A stretch of DNA of 18,673 bases from Lachnospiraceae bacterium UBA2860 (GTDB lineage: Bacteria > Bacillota > Clostridia > Lachnospirales > Lachnospiraceae): positions 1 through 18,673 of the forward strand of contig DEFE01000003.1 of NCBI GenBank assembly GCA_002350625.1, given 5' to 3'. The position numbers and the translations under genes are program-made. The notes beneath the pieces were generated by a model, which was given only the letters and a program-made list of their open reading frames with translations, did not search any database and was not told the DNA's origin. Each line of letters opens with the position of its first letter. Position 1 is the stretch's first letter. Shown here in pieces: positions 1 through 6,561 of this stretch.

Positions 1-182
1 GCTATGCAGACTGCAGGCGGAGCTAGGAGGATCGCAATGAGCACTTGCTGAAGCAAGGCCACAGGCCGCAGCTGAAGCTTACGTGCGATGCATACAGGGC
101 ACTTAGCGAATCGCAGATGAGCTTAGTACCCTGTAGGAGGTGAGGACGTATGGCGGAAGCTGCGTGGATTATCAGACGATAA
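1..182 (+). ncRNA. candidate structured non-coding RNA with pseudoknot (possibly raiA-type)
   Basis: No credible protein is encoded here, yet perfect complementary segments are dense. CTTGC 44-48 pairs with GCAAG 53-57 around a TGAA loop. CGCAGCT 67-73 pairs with AGCTGCG 158-164, extendable by CCAC 59-62 with GTGG 164-167. AAGCT 75-79 can pair with AGCTT 120-124, and GCGAT 85-89 with ATCGC 110-114. TACAGGG 93-99 pairs with CCCTGTA 129-135 and crosses the previous two helices, which makes a pseudoknot. A terminal hairpin TTATC/GATAA closes at 169-182. TACGT 80-84 with ACGTA 146-150 is a competing helix. The strand is inferred from the reading direction that gives GNRA-like and purine-rich joins, and is not proven. 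The size and compactness recall the Clostridia raiA-motif RNA, but I could not match a consensus, so the family name is a guess. The 5' end may lie outside the window, and no promoter is visible. Confidence 0.55.
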
Positions 183-186
183 AAAC

Positions 187-213
187 ATGACAAGGGGTCT
201 GACCCCGTGTCAT
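187..213. repeat. palindromic hairpin element (GGGGTC/GACCCC core)
   Basis: ATGACA 187-192 pairs with TGTCAT 208-213, and GGGGTC 194-199 pairs with GACCCC 201-206. The only flaw is an A-G mismatch at 193/207, and the loop is very small. No T-tract follows on either strand, so it is not a standard intrinsic terminator, although it could mark the end of the RNA upstream. The shape resembles REP-like extragenic palindromes moved by IS200-type tyrosine transposases; that link is a recollection, not something shown here. ATGACA recurs at 219-224, where it serves as a likely -35 box. Confidence 0.6.
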
Positions 214-218
214 ATTAG

Positions 219-248
219 ATGACATAACTAAACCATCCATTGTATAAT
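219..248 (+). promoter_or_regulatory. sigma-A-type promoter for the small hypothetical gene
   Basis: The -35 box ATGACA (219-224, five of six consensus bases) is followed by an 18-base spacer and a perfect TATAAT -10 box (243-248). The start codon lies about 80 bases downstream at 331, leaving a leader that contains the palindrome CCGGCCGG near 290-299. Confidence 0.6.
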
Positions 249-330
249 TGCTTGTGTGAAATCGGTCGGGAAAGTGCTGCAATGAAAAGACCGGCCGGAA
301 GTATGTGCCGCCACTTTGGAGGAAGCAGAT

Positions 331-795
331 ATGCAGATAAACAATGCTTTAGAGATTCCCTTTCCGGAAGGATTCCGGAAAATGAGCGAAAATGAACTGG
401 CCGGGCTTAAGATGCCGGAAGGCGGGGAGAGTGTGGTCCTGTCAAATGAGGAGAAGCATCTGATCTTTACAGTCGGATGGAAAAAGGCAGGTTTTTTGGG
501 CCGGATGCTAAGCACCCGTGATCTTGAAGCAACGATGGGGCTATTGATCCGGAAAGCCATGAAGCATCTCGATTACAGTGAAACCGACGCAGGGGATCTC
601 GAGGTTGGCGGAGAGACGGCGGAGGGATTCTGCTACCGGTATACGGCTGCGAACGGGACGGAGATGTCGGCTGCGTCCTATGCGCTGAAGAAGGGGAACA
701 CCTCGTATTATTTTCATCTGTATTCGAGAAGGCAGCTCGAATCCGAAAACATTGAGCTCGTGCGCAGGATTCTGGGTTCCGCCCGCTGGATATAG
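331..795 (+). CDS. small hypothetical protein, family not recognised
   Basis: This 154-residue protein has no signal peptide and no membrane segment. It opens with an amphipathic stretch (residues 5-13, with the pattern ALEIPFPEGF), has alternating strands in the middle, including VVLSNEEKHLIFTVGW at about 34-49, and ends with a basic helix (about 134-151). The opening pattern and the closing helix resemble the Mog1/PsbP/DUF1795-like alpha/beta sandwich of small Gram-positive proteins, but this is a guess from shape. I chose the ATG at 331 rather than the in-frame TTG at 316 because GGAGG at 318-322 sits 8 bases before it. The gene stands alone, with its own promoter upstream and a strong terminator right after the stop. 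No function can be assigned. Confidence 0.75.
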   Translation: MQINNALEIPFPEGFRKMSENELAGLKMPEGGESVVLSNEEKHLIFTVGWKKAGFLGRMLSTRDLEATMGLLIRKAMKHLDYSETDAGDLEVGGETAEGFCYRYTAANGTEMSAASYALKKGNTSYYFHLYSRRQLESENIELVRRILGSARWI

Positions 796-799
796 AAAT

Positions 800-850
800 A
801 AAAGAAACAGGGGAAAGCCGTCCCGCAGACAGCCTTCCCCTGTTTCTTTT
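800..850. terminator. bidirectional intrinsic terminator
   Basis: The 16 bases at 800-815 are a perfect inverted repeat of 835-850, with a 19-base loop. The arms start with an A-run and end with a T-run on both strands (TTTCTTTT rightward). It therefore ends both the rightward hypothetical gene (stop at 795) and the leftward glgC-glgD-spoVG unit (stop at 874). Confidence 0.9.
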
Positions 851-873
851 CTCATATTCTGAAAGGAGTCGTT

Positions 874-1179
874 TCAGAATACCGGCATGCCGTCGTCTTC
901 TGTCTCCGCCTCCGCTTCCTCTGTAGCAAGCGTTTCCTCATAGCGCGTCAGAATAATCTGCTGGATTTCCGCGCGTGTCACTGAGTTGATCGGATGAGCG
1001 ATATCCCGATATTCCCCGTCAGCGGCCTTGCGGCTCGGCATAGCGATGAACAGCCCCTTCTCGCCTTCGATCACCTTGATATCGTGTACCACGAACTCGT
1101 CATCGATCGTGATCGAAACCACAGCCTTCATCTTACCCTCTTTAGATACCTTGCGAACTCTTACATCTGTAATATTCAT
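874..1179 (-). CDS. spoVG: septation/sporulation regulator SpoVG
   Basis: The 101-residue protein matches SpoVG over its whole length. The N-terminus MNITDVRVRKV, the central GLFIAMPSRK and the DIAHPINSVTRAEI segment are family hallmarks, and the tail is short and acidic (about 84-98). SpoVG is a small nucleic-acid-binding protein. In Bacillus it affects asymmetric septation and sporulation, and in other Firmicutes it affects envelope and virulence genes; it is also found in bacteria that do not sporulate, so it does not prove spore formation. AAAGGA lies 8 bases before the ATG. The gene follows glgD by 47 bases, with no clear promoter between, so co-transcription with glgC-glgD is likely. 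It is the last gene before the bidirectional terminator. Confidence 0.95.
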   Translation of the reverse strand: MNITDVRVRKVSKEGKMKAVVSITIDDEFVVHDIKVIEGEKGLFIAMPSRKAADGEYRDIAHPINSVTRAEIQQIILTRYEETLATEEAEAETEDDGMPVF

Positions 1180-1226
1180 GTGTTTTCCTTTCTCTTGATG
1201 CGCTTTTGCTGCATTTTTTTATTCCT

Positions 1227-2342
1227 TTAAATGACGTATCGCTCATTCTTCTCGATGACAATCTTGATGCCGTTCTCGCCGCAGTGATAAGAGTTCGCCC
1301 TGATTGTGTCGCGGCTCTCGACAACACAGTTTTCTATATGCGTATTGTCACCGATGTACACGTCATTCAAAATAATGGAATTCCGTATCGTGCAGTTATT
1401 TCCAACGAAAACCTTCTTGAAAATAACCGAGTTTTCAATCGTCCCGTTAATGATGCATCCGGAGGAGACGATTGAGTTGGCAACCCTGCAGCCGGGATTA
1501 AACTTCGCCGGCGGGTTGTCGTCGATCCTGGTGGAGATCGCCGGGCCCTGGTGGAAGAAATAGTCCCGCACCTCAGGCTTCAGGAAGTCCATATTCGTCC
1601 GGTAATAGGACTCCACTGTGGAGATATTGCTCCAGTAGGTATTCATCCGGTACCCGTAGATGCGCTTCAGGTCCTTGTAGCGGATGAGGATGTCCCTGAC
1701 GAAATCCGACCGCTCCTCCTGCGCGCATTTTTCGATCATCTCGATGAGCTGCCGCCTTCTGATCACGTAAATGCCGGTCGAGATCACGTTGGACTTGGAG
1801 ACCATCGGCTTCTCGTCAAATTCCCGGATGCGCATATCCTCATCGAGCCTCAGCACGCCGAAGCGGCTCAGGTCGTCGTTCCTGCACTCCGTGCAGACGA
1901 CCGTGACATCTGCCCTCTTCGCGATGTGATACTCGAGGACTTTGCCGTAATCGAGCTTATAGATGCCGTCGCCGCTCGCTATGATGACATAGGGCTCGTG
2001 GCACTGGCGCAGCCAGTCGAGATTCTGGTAGATCGCGTCCGCCGTTCCTCTGTACCACCAGCTGTTCCTTGAGGTGATCGTCGGCGGAAAGAGGAAGAGG
2101 CCTCCCTGCTTTCGCCCGAAGTCCCACCACTTGGAGGAGGACAGGTGTTCGTTGAGGGATCTGGCGTTGTACTGCGTAAGTACCGCCACCTTGCCGATAT
2201 GCGAATTCGTCATATTCGACAGGGAAAAGTCTATGCTCCTGTAGCTTCCCGCCATCGGCATCGCGGCGATCGCGCGCCTCATCGAGAGTTCTCTCATGCG
2301 GTTGTTGTTTCCGCCTGCAAGTATGATTCCTACCGCCCTCAT
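1227..2342 (-). CDS. glgD: glycogen biosynthesis protein GlgD (GlgC-like subunit)
   Basis: This 371-residue paralogue of ADP-glucose pyrophosphorylase has a nucleotidyltransferase domain (about 1-240) followed by a left-handed beta-helix domain (about 265-350). The nucleotide-binding loop is degenerate: the GGxGxRL of GlgC reads GGNNNRM at residues 10-16, and the following lysine-proline pair is missing (RRAIAAMP). The sugar-phosphate motif SGDGIYKLDY (about 123-132) keeps its aspartates. This is typical of GlgD, which in Bacillus-type systems forms a complex with GlgC and raises its activity but is weak or inactive alone. The ATG overlaps the glgC stop in an ATGA arrangement, which suggests translational coupling and stoichiometric synthesis. 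Glycogen synthase and branching enzyme genes are not in the window. Confidence 0.93.
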   Translation of the reverse strand: MRAVGIILAGGNNNRMRELSMRRAIAAMPMAGSYRSIDFSLSNMTNSHIGKVAVLTQYNARSLNEHLSSSKWWDFGRKQGGLFLFPPTITSRNSWWYRGTADAIYQNLDWLRQCHEPYVIIASGDGIYKLDYGKVLEYHIAKRADVTVVCTECRNDDLSRFGVLRLDEDMRIREFDEKPMVSKSNVISTGIYVIRRRQLIEMIEKCAQEERSDFVRDILIRYKDLKRIYGYRMNTYWSNISTVESYYRTNMDFLKPEVRDYFFHQGPAISTRIDDNPPAKFNPGCRVANSIVSSGCIINGTIENSVIFKKVFVGNNCTIRNSIILNDVYIGDNTHIENCVVESRDTIRANSYHCGENGIKIVIEKNERYVI

Positions 2343-3625
2343 GAGATCTCACCCTCCTTCATGTCTGTCCGAATGATCGAGCCGCCGCTTGGCAGTTCCC
2401 CGTTCGGATAATCCTCTGCTGTCGTCTCACCAAGTATTGCTGTGTTCCTGCCTATCCTGACGCCGGACGGGATCACGGAGTTTTCTCCGATCGTGACCAG
2501 GCCGAAGGCGTACACTTTCTGATTGTATGTATTCGGCGCGTCTCCGCCGCAGCCGAGCACCGCGTGATCGCCGACCGCCACGTTCTGGGCAATGACGGCG
2601 CGGTTTACCTGCGTTCCTCTCCCGATGAAGGATTCCTGCATGATGATGGAATCCCGGACGACGGCGCCCTTCTCGATCCGCACCGCCGGTCCGATGACGG
2701 AGTTGTGGACCTCTCCGTAGATCTCCGCCCCCTCGCCGATGATACATTTATCGACGACGGCGTGCTCGCCGATGTAATCCGGCGGGACGATCTCCCCGCG
2801 CGTATAGATTTTCCAGAATTCCTCGTAGAGGTTGAACTCCGGGATCACATCGATGAGCTCCATATTGGCTTCCCAGTAGGAGCCGAGCGTGCCGACGTCC
2901 TTCCAGTAGCCGTTGAACTCGTAAGCGAAGAGCCGCTTCCCGTTCTCTCTCGCGTAGGGCAGCACATGCTTCCCGAAGTCAAGACCGGACTGGTCTTTCA
3001 GGCGGATCAGCGCGTCGCGCAGCACCGGGAAGCTGAAGATGTAGATGCCCATGGAGGCCAGATTGCTCGCTGGATGCTCTGGCTTTTCCTGGAAATCAGT
3101 GATCCTGCTGTTCTCGTCGGTCACCATGATGCCGAAGCGCGAAGCTTCTTCCATGGGCACCGGCATAACGGCGATTGTGATGTCCGCGCGGTTTGCCTTA
3201 TGGTAATCGAGCATGACCTCGTAGTCCATCTTGTAGATATGATCACCCGAGAGGATCAGCACATAGTCCGGATTGTACTGCTCCATATACTCCAGATTCT
3301 GGTAGATCGCATTGGCCGTGCCCGTGTACCAGTCCGTGTTGCCGATCTTCTCATAGGGCGGGAGCACCGTCACGCCTCCGACATTGCGGTCAAGGTCCCA
3401 CGGGATGCCGATCCCGATGTGGGTGTTCAGCCTGAGCGGCCTGTACTGTGTCAGCACGCCGACTGTGTCAATACCGGAGTTGATGCAGTTGCTCAGCGGA
3501 AAATCGATGATCCGGTACTTGCCCCCGAAGGATACCGCCGGTTTCGCCACGTTGTCGGTCAGTACGCCGAGTCTGCTGCCCTGCCCGCCGGCAAGGAGCA
3601 TGGCTATCATCTCTTTCTTGATCAT
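2339..3625 (-). CDS. glgC: glucose-1-phosphate adenylyltransferase (ADP-glucose pyrophosphorylase)
   Basis: The 428-residue enzyme makes ADP-glucose from glucose-1-phosphate and ATP, the committed step of glycogen synthesis in the cytosol. The nucleotide loop GGQGSRL is intact (residues 13-19), followed by KPAVSFGGKYRIIDF (28-42), GTANAIYQNL (102-111), the catalytic SGDHIYKMDY (126-135) and the glucose-1-phosphate site FQEKPEHP (178-185). A C-terminal beta-helix domain runs from about 290 to 410. The length fits the family. The ATG is preceded by GAGGTGA. It is the first gene of the minus-strand unit with glgD and probably spoVG, and it is transcribed divergently from murC. Confidence 0.97.
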   Translation of the reverse strand: MIKKEMIAMLLAGGQGSRLGVLTDNVAKPAVSFGGKYRIIDFPLSNCINSGIDTVGVLTQYRPLRLNTHIGIGIPWDLDRNVGGVTVLPPYEKIGNTDWYTGTANAIYQNLEYMEQYNPDYVLILSGDHIYKMDYEVMLDYHKANRADITIAVMPVPMEEASRFGIMVTDENSRITDFQEKPEHPASNLASMGIYIFSFPVLRDALIRLKDQSGLDFGKHVLPYARENGKRLFAYEFNGYWKDVGTLGSYWEANMELIDVIPEFNLYEEFWKIYTRGEIVPPDYIGEHAVVDKCIIGEGAEIYGEVHNSVIGPAVRIEKGAVVRDSIIMQESFIGRGTQVNRAVIAQNVAVGDHAVLGCGGDAPNTYNQKVYAFGLVTIGENSVIPSGVRIGRNTAILGETTAEDYPNGELPSGGSIIRTDMKEGEIS

Positions 3626-3682
3626 AAGTTCACCTCTGTCCTTTGTTTTAGCCTTACATGTTGTCGTCTTGAAAGTTCTTTT

Positions 3683-3711
3683 ATTATATCACACCGCTCA
3701 ATGCAAGTGAA
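3683..3711 (-). promoter_or_regulatory. promoter of glgC-glgD(-spoVG)
   Basis: Read on the minus strand, TTCACT (3711-3706) is the -35 box (four of six consensus bases). A 17-base spacer follows, then a perfect TATAAT -10 box (3688-3683). This gives a leader of about 50 bases before the glgC ATG at 3625. Confidence 0.65.
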
Positions 3712-3807
3712 CATTTATTACAATTCGGTGCTTGCATGTAAAGGTTTTTTGTTCATTTTTACAACGAACGCTCAAGACTATCGAATTTTACCCATTTTCT
3801 GGGCTTT

Positions 3808-3838
3808 TTGTGGAAAAATGAATGATCTGTGCTATACT
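3808..3838 (+). promoter_or_regulatory. extended -10 promoter upstream of murC
   Basis: TATACT at 3833-3838 is preceded by TGC, an extended -10. TTGTGG at 3808-3813 is a possible -35 with a long 19-base spacer. A second candidate -10, TATAAT at 3860-3865, lacks a good -35. The start of murC lies about 110 bases downstream. The 332-base gap between glgC and murC otherwise holds only the glgC promoter and the inverted repeat at 3874-3935. Confidence 0.5.
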
Positions 3839-3873
3839 GTTCACGTCGGTTTTTTCTTCTATAATAAGTGGAA

Positions 3874-3935
3874 CCGGCCGCACCCGTTGCGATTTGAGCG
3901 TTTCCTCACGCAAAATCCCGGTTTTAAACGGCCGG
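3874..3935 (+). repeat. inverted repeat in the murC leader
   Basis: CCGGCCG (3874-3880) and CGGCCGG (3929-3935) are perfectly complementary across a 48-base loop. Both lie between the likely transcription start and the murC ribosome binding site (GAGGTG 3949-3954). No T-run follows directly, so it looks more like a leader secondary structure than a terminator. Its function is unknown. Confidence 0.4.
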
Positions 3936-3957
3936 CTCACAAAAATATGAGGTGTCT

Positions 3958-5337
3958 ATGTACCAGATTGACTTTCAAAAACCCGCCCGGATCCATTTCA
4001 TCGGAATCGGCGGCATCAGCATGAGCGGACTTGCTGAGATCCTTCTTGACGCCGCCTTTAAAGTATCCGGCTCGGACATGCATGCATCCCCGCTCACGAA
4101 GCGGCTTACTGAAAAAGGCGCAGACGTCGTCATCGGCCAGAAGGCAGAGAATATCACGGACGGCATCGACTGCGTCGTCTACACGGCGGCGATCCATCCG
4201 GATAATCCCGAATTTAAAGCGGCGCAGGCCGCCGGCATCCCGATGCTGACGCGCGCGGAGCTTCTCGGCCAGATCATGAAGAACTACGAGCTGCCGATCG
4301 CGGTCTCCGGCACGCACGGCAAAACCACGACGACCTCGATGGCCTCTCACGTGCTTCTTAAGGCGGGTTATGACCCCACGATCTCCGTCGGCGGCATTCT
4401 TCCGGCAATCCACGGCAACATCCGCGTCGGCAGCTCCGGCTGCTTCATCACGGAGGCCTGTGAATATACGAACAGCTTCCTCTCCTTCTTCCCGAAGATC
4501 GAGCTCATCTTAAATGTCGACGCCGATCACCTCGACTTTTTCAAGGATCTCGACGACATTGCCTCCTCCTTCCACCGCTTTGCGGCGCTTCTGCCGAAGG
4601 ACGGCACGCTCATCATCAACCGGGACACGGCGAAGTTCGACGCCGTGACGGAGGGGCTCACCTGCGAGGTGCTCACCTACTCGATGGAGACGGAGGCGGA
4701 TTACACCGCATCAGACATCAGCTTTGACGAAAATGGCTGCGGCACCTTCACCGTCCTCGAGCGCGGCACGCCGATCGGCAGCTTCTCGCTGCGCGTGCCG
4801 GGGATCCACAATATCTCAAATGCGCTCGCCGTAGCTGCGCTCGGAAGAAAGCTCGGCCTTTCCTCCGAAGTCATCCGCGACGGCCTTTCGGATTTCGGCG
4901 GCACGGAGCGCCGCTTCGAATATAAAGGCAGGATGAACGGCGCGGTGATCATCGACGACTACGCCCACCATCCGACGGAAATCAGCGCCACACTCACGGC
5001 CGCCAAAAAGTATCCGCACAAGAAGCTGTATGTCGCCTTCCAGCCGCATACCTACACGCGGACAAAAGCGCTCCTTCCGGAATTCGCGGAGGCGCTCTCG
5101 GCGGCGGATCATGTGGTTCTCGCGGACATCTACGCCGCCCGGGAGAAGAACACGATCGGCATCTCTTCGCGGGATCTTCTTGACGCACTGCGCGAAAAGG
5201 GCACGGAAGCGGATTATTTTCCGGCATTTTCGGAGATCGAAGATTTCCTCAAAACACAGCTCGTGGAAGGTGATCTGTTGATAACCATGGGCGCGGGTAA
5301 TATTGTGGAGGTTGGCGAAGACCTGCTTCGCTCCTGA
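3958..5337 (+). CDS. murC: UDP-N-acetylmuramate--L-alanine ligase
   Basis: This 459-residue cytosolic ligase adds L-alanine to UDP-MurNAc, the first amino-acid step of peptidoglycan precursor synthesis. The N-terminal Rossmann motif FIGIGGISMSGLA is at residues 14-26, the ATP loop GTHGKT at 118-123, the central-domain ACEYTNSFLSF and NVDADHLDFF follow at about 166-200, and the C-terminal-domain DDYAHHPTEI is at about 324-333. I chose the ATG at 3958, which gives the usual MYQIDF start. An in-frame GTG at 3952 falls inside the Shine-Dalgarno GAGGTG (3949-3954), so it is unlikely. The spacing to the chosen ATG is short, about 4 bases. The gene appears monocistronic: a terminator-like hairpin and a new promoter follow it. 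Confidence 0.97.
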   Translation: MYQIDFQKPARIHFIGIGGISMSGLAEILLDAAFKVSGSDMHASPLTKRLTEKGADVVIGQKAENITDGIDCVVYTAAIHPDNPEFKAAQAAGIPMLTRAELLGQIMKNYELPIAVSGTHGKTTTTSMASHVLLKAGYDPTISVGGILPAIHGNIRVGSSGCFITEACEYTNSFLSFFPKIELILNVDADHLDFFKDLDDIASSFHRFAALLPKDGTLIINRDTAKFDAVTEGLTCEVLTYSMETEADYTASDISFDENGCGTFTVLERGTPIGSFSLRVPGIHNISNALAVAALGRKLGLSSEVIRDGLSDFGGTERRFEYKGRMNGAVIIDDYAHHPTEISATLTAAKKYPHKKLYVAFQPHTYTRTKALLPEFAEALSAADHVVLADIYAAREKNTIGISSRDLLDALREKGTEADYFPAFSEIEDFLKTQLVEGDLLITMGAGNIVEVGEDLLRS

Positions 5338-5356
5338 TTGTCCACCAAACACACAG

Positions 5357-5407
5357 CATCCACAGCGCGGTTCTCCACTTTGCGGGGCCGCTGCTGTGGA
5401 TGATTTT
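5357..5407 (+). terminator. probable intrinsic terminator of murC
   Basis: CATCCACAGC (5357-5366) pairs perfectly with GCTGTGGATG (5393-5402). It is extended inward by GCGG 5367-5370 with CCGC 5388-5391 across one bulged T. ATTTTG follows. The T-run is short, so termination may be partial. The hairpin starts 20 bases after the murC stop. Confidence 0.55.
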
Positions 5408-5413
5408 GTGGAT

Positions 5414-5463
5414 GCGGTGCGGATTTGTTCTGCTATAATCCCATATATAGCGTGCCGCACCGC
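5414..5463. promoter_or_regulatory. dnaD-operon promoter inside a 9-base inverted repeat
   Basis: TGCTATAATC gives an extended -10 (TATAAT 5434-5439). A good -35 at normal spacing is absent; TTGTGG at 5406-5411 is too far away. GCGGTGCGG (5414-5422) and CCGCACCGC (5455-5463) form a perfect 9-base inverted repeat that brackets the -10 and the expected start site, so it may be an operator. The start of the dnaD-like gene is about 90 bases downstream. Confidence 0.45.
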
Positions 5464-5538
5464 GCACACGGCCATATCCTTAAAAAGGACCCGGCCGGTT
5501 CCGGCGGGACTGCTCAATCCGGACTTAAGGATGTGCTT

Positions 5539-6549
5539 ATGAACGCGATTAAATTCCGTTCCTGCTATCTGCAGGATGTTACGATAGTATCCAACGAATT
5601 CTTAGACCGTTTTCTTCCCACAGTGAACGGGGATTTTCTGCGCATTTATCTCTATCTTCTGCGCGCCTCGGGAAGCGGAAGCGAAGCCATCTCCATCAGC
5701 AGCATCGCGGACCGCATGAACTGCACGGAGAAGGATGTGGAGCGCGCGCTGCGCTTTTTTGAGCGCGAGGGCGTTCTCACGCTGGGCGGAGAAGAAGCCG
5801 GATGTCTCACCGACATCACCTTCCTTGCCGGCGCGAAAACCGACGCTGCAGCCGATGATGAGATCACGGTCAAATCCTCGGACATCACCACGGAACGCAT
5901 GACGGAGCTCGGCAGCCGCGAGGACATCCGCGAGCTGCTCTTCATCGCGCAGCAGTATGTCGGCAAGCCGCTGAGCCGTGCGGAGATGCAGCGGATCTGC
6001 TATTTCTACGACGTTCTGCACTTCTCCCCCGATCTCATCGACTATCTGATCGAGTACTGCGTCAGCCGCGGGCACAAGAGCTTCCACTACATCGAGAAGG
6101 TCGCGCTGTCCTGGAAAAAGCAGGGCGTCACGACCGTGCACGACGCGCAGATCTCCGCCGGCAGCTATCACCGCGAGTACTATGACATCCTGAAGGCGCT
6201 CGGCATCGACAATCATCACCCCGTCGAGGCGGAGATCCGCATCATGAAAAAGTGGATCGAGAAGTACGAATTCCCGATGGATCTCATCCGGGAGGCCTGC
6301 ACGCGCACGGTCATGGGCGCCGCGAAGCCCTCCTTAAGCTACGCGGACAGTATCCTCTCCAAGTGGTACAGCCGCGGCGTGCATGACATGGCGGACGTGC
6401 TCGCCCTCGACAGCGAGCACGAGCAGGAGACGGCGCTGAAACGCACCCTGCGCGTGCCGGCGAAGAAAAAGACCGTGCACGCGGCCAACTTCGAACAGCG
6501 CAGCTACGACTACAATTCTCTGGAGAGTGCACTCCTTGGAAAGTCATAA
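5539..6549 (+). CDS. DnaD-domain replication protein
   Basis: The 336-residue protein has a winged-helix-like N-terminal region (about 30-80, including SISSIADRMNCTEKDVERAL) and two tandem DnaD/DnaB_2-type helical domains (about 125-203 and 212-282). Each ends in the family's signature of an aromatic residue followed by a basic W/Y helix (YIEKVALSWKK and YADSILSKWYSRG). The C-terminal tail is basic. Related proteins in Bacillus (DnaD, DnaB) remodel DNA and help load the replicative helicase. It lies 12 bases before a DnaC/DnaI-like ATPase gene, the expected partner. The start at 5539 has AAGGA upstream. The frame is open for a further 38 codons, but that stretch would cover the promoter and repeat region and looks non-coding. 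Confidence 0.9.
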   Translation: MNAIKFRSCYLQDVTIVSNEFLDRFLPTVNGDFLRIYLYLLRASGSGSEAISISSIADRMNCTEKDVERALRFFEREGVLTLGGEEAGCLTDITFLAGAKTDAAADDEITVKSSDITTERMTELGSREDIRELLFIAQQYVGKPLSRAEMQRICYFYDVLHFSPDLIDYLIEYCVSRGHKSFHYIEKVALSWKKQGVTTVHDAQISAGSYHREYYDILKALGIDNHHPVEAEIRIMKKWIEKYEFPMDLIREACTRTVMGAAKPSLSYADSILSKWYSRGVHDMADVLALDSEHEQETALKRTLRVPAKKKTVHAANFEQRSYDYNSLESALLGKS

Positions 6550-6561
6550 AGGAGGAGACGC

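Noticed and set aside
1..182. tRNA, rRNA, RNase P RNA or tmRNA
   Set aside because: No tRNA cloverleaf or CCA end, no rRNA helices I recognise, and no RNase P core signatures; the helices fit a different architecture.
2564..4024. Long open frame on the plus strand opposite glgC
   Set aside because: Its protein is low-complexity, rich in Asp, Val, Arg and His, matches no family, and mirrors the codons of glgC, whose motifs are unmistakable.
5425..5538. 38-codon upstream extension of the dnaD-like gene
   Set aside because: It covers the -10 box and inverted repeat, and the extra residues do not resemble the family; the ATG at 5539 has a ribosome binding site.
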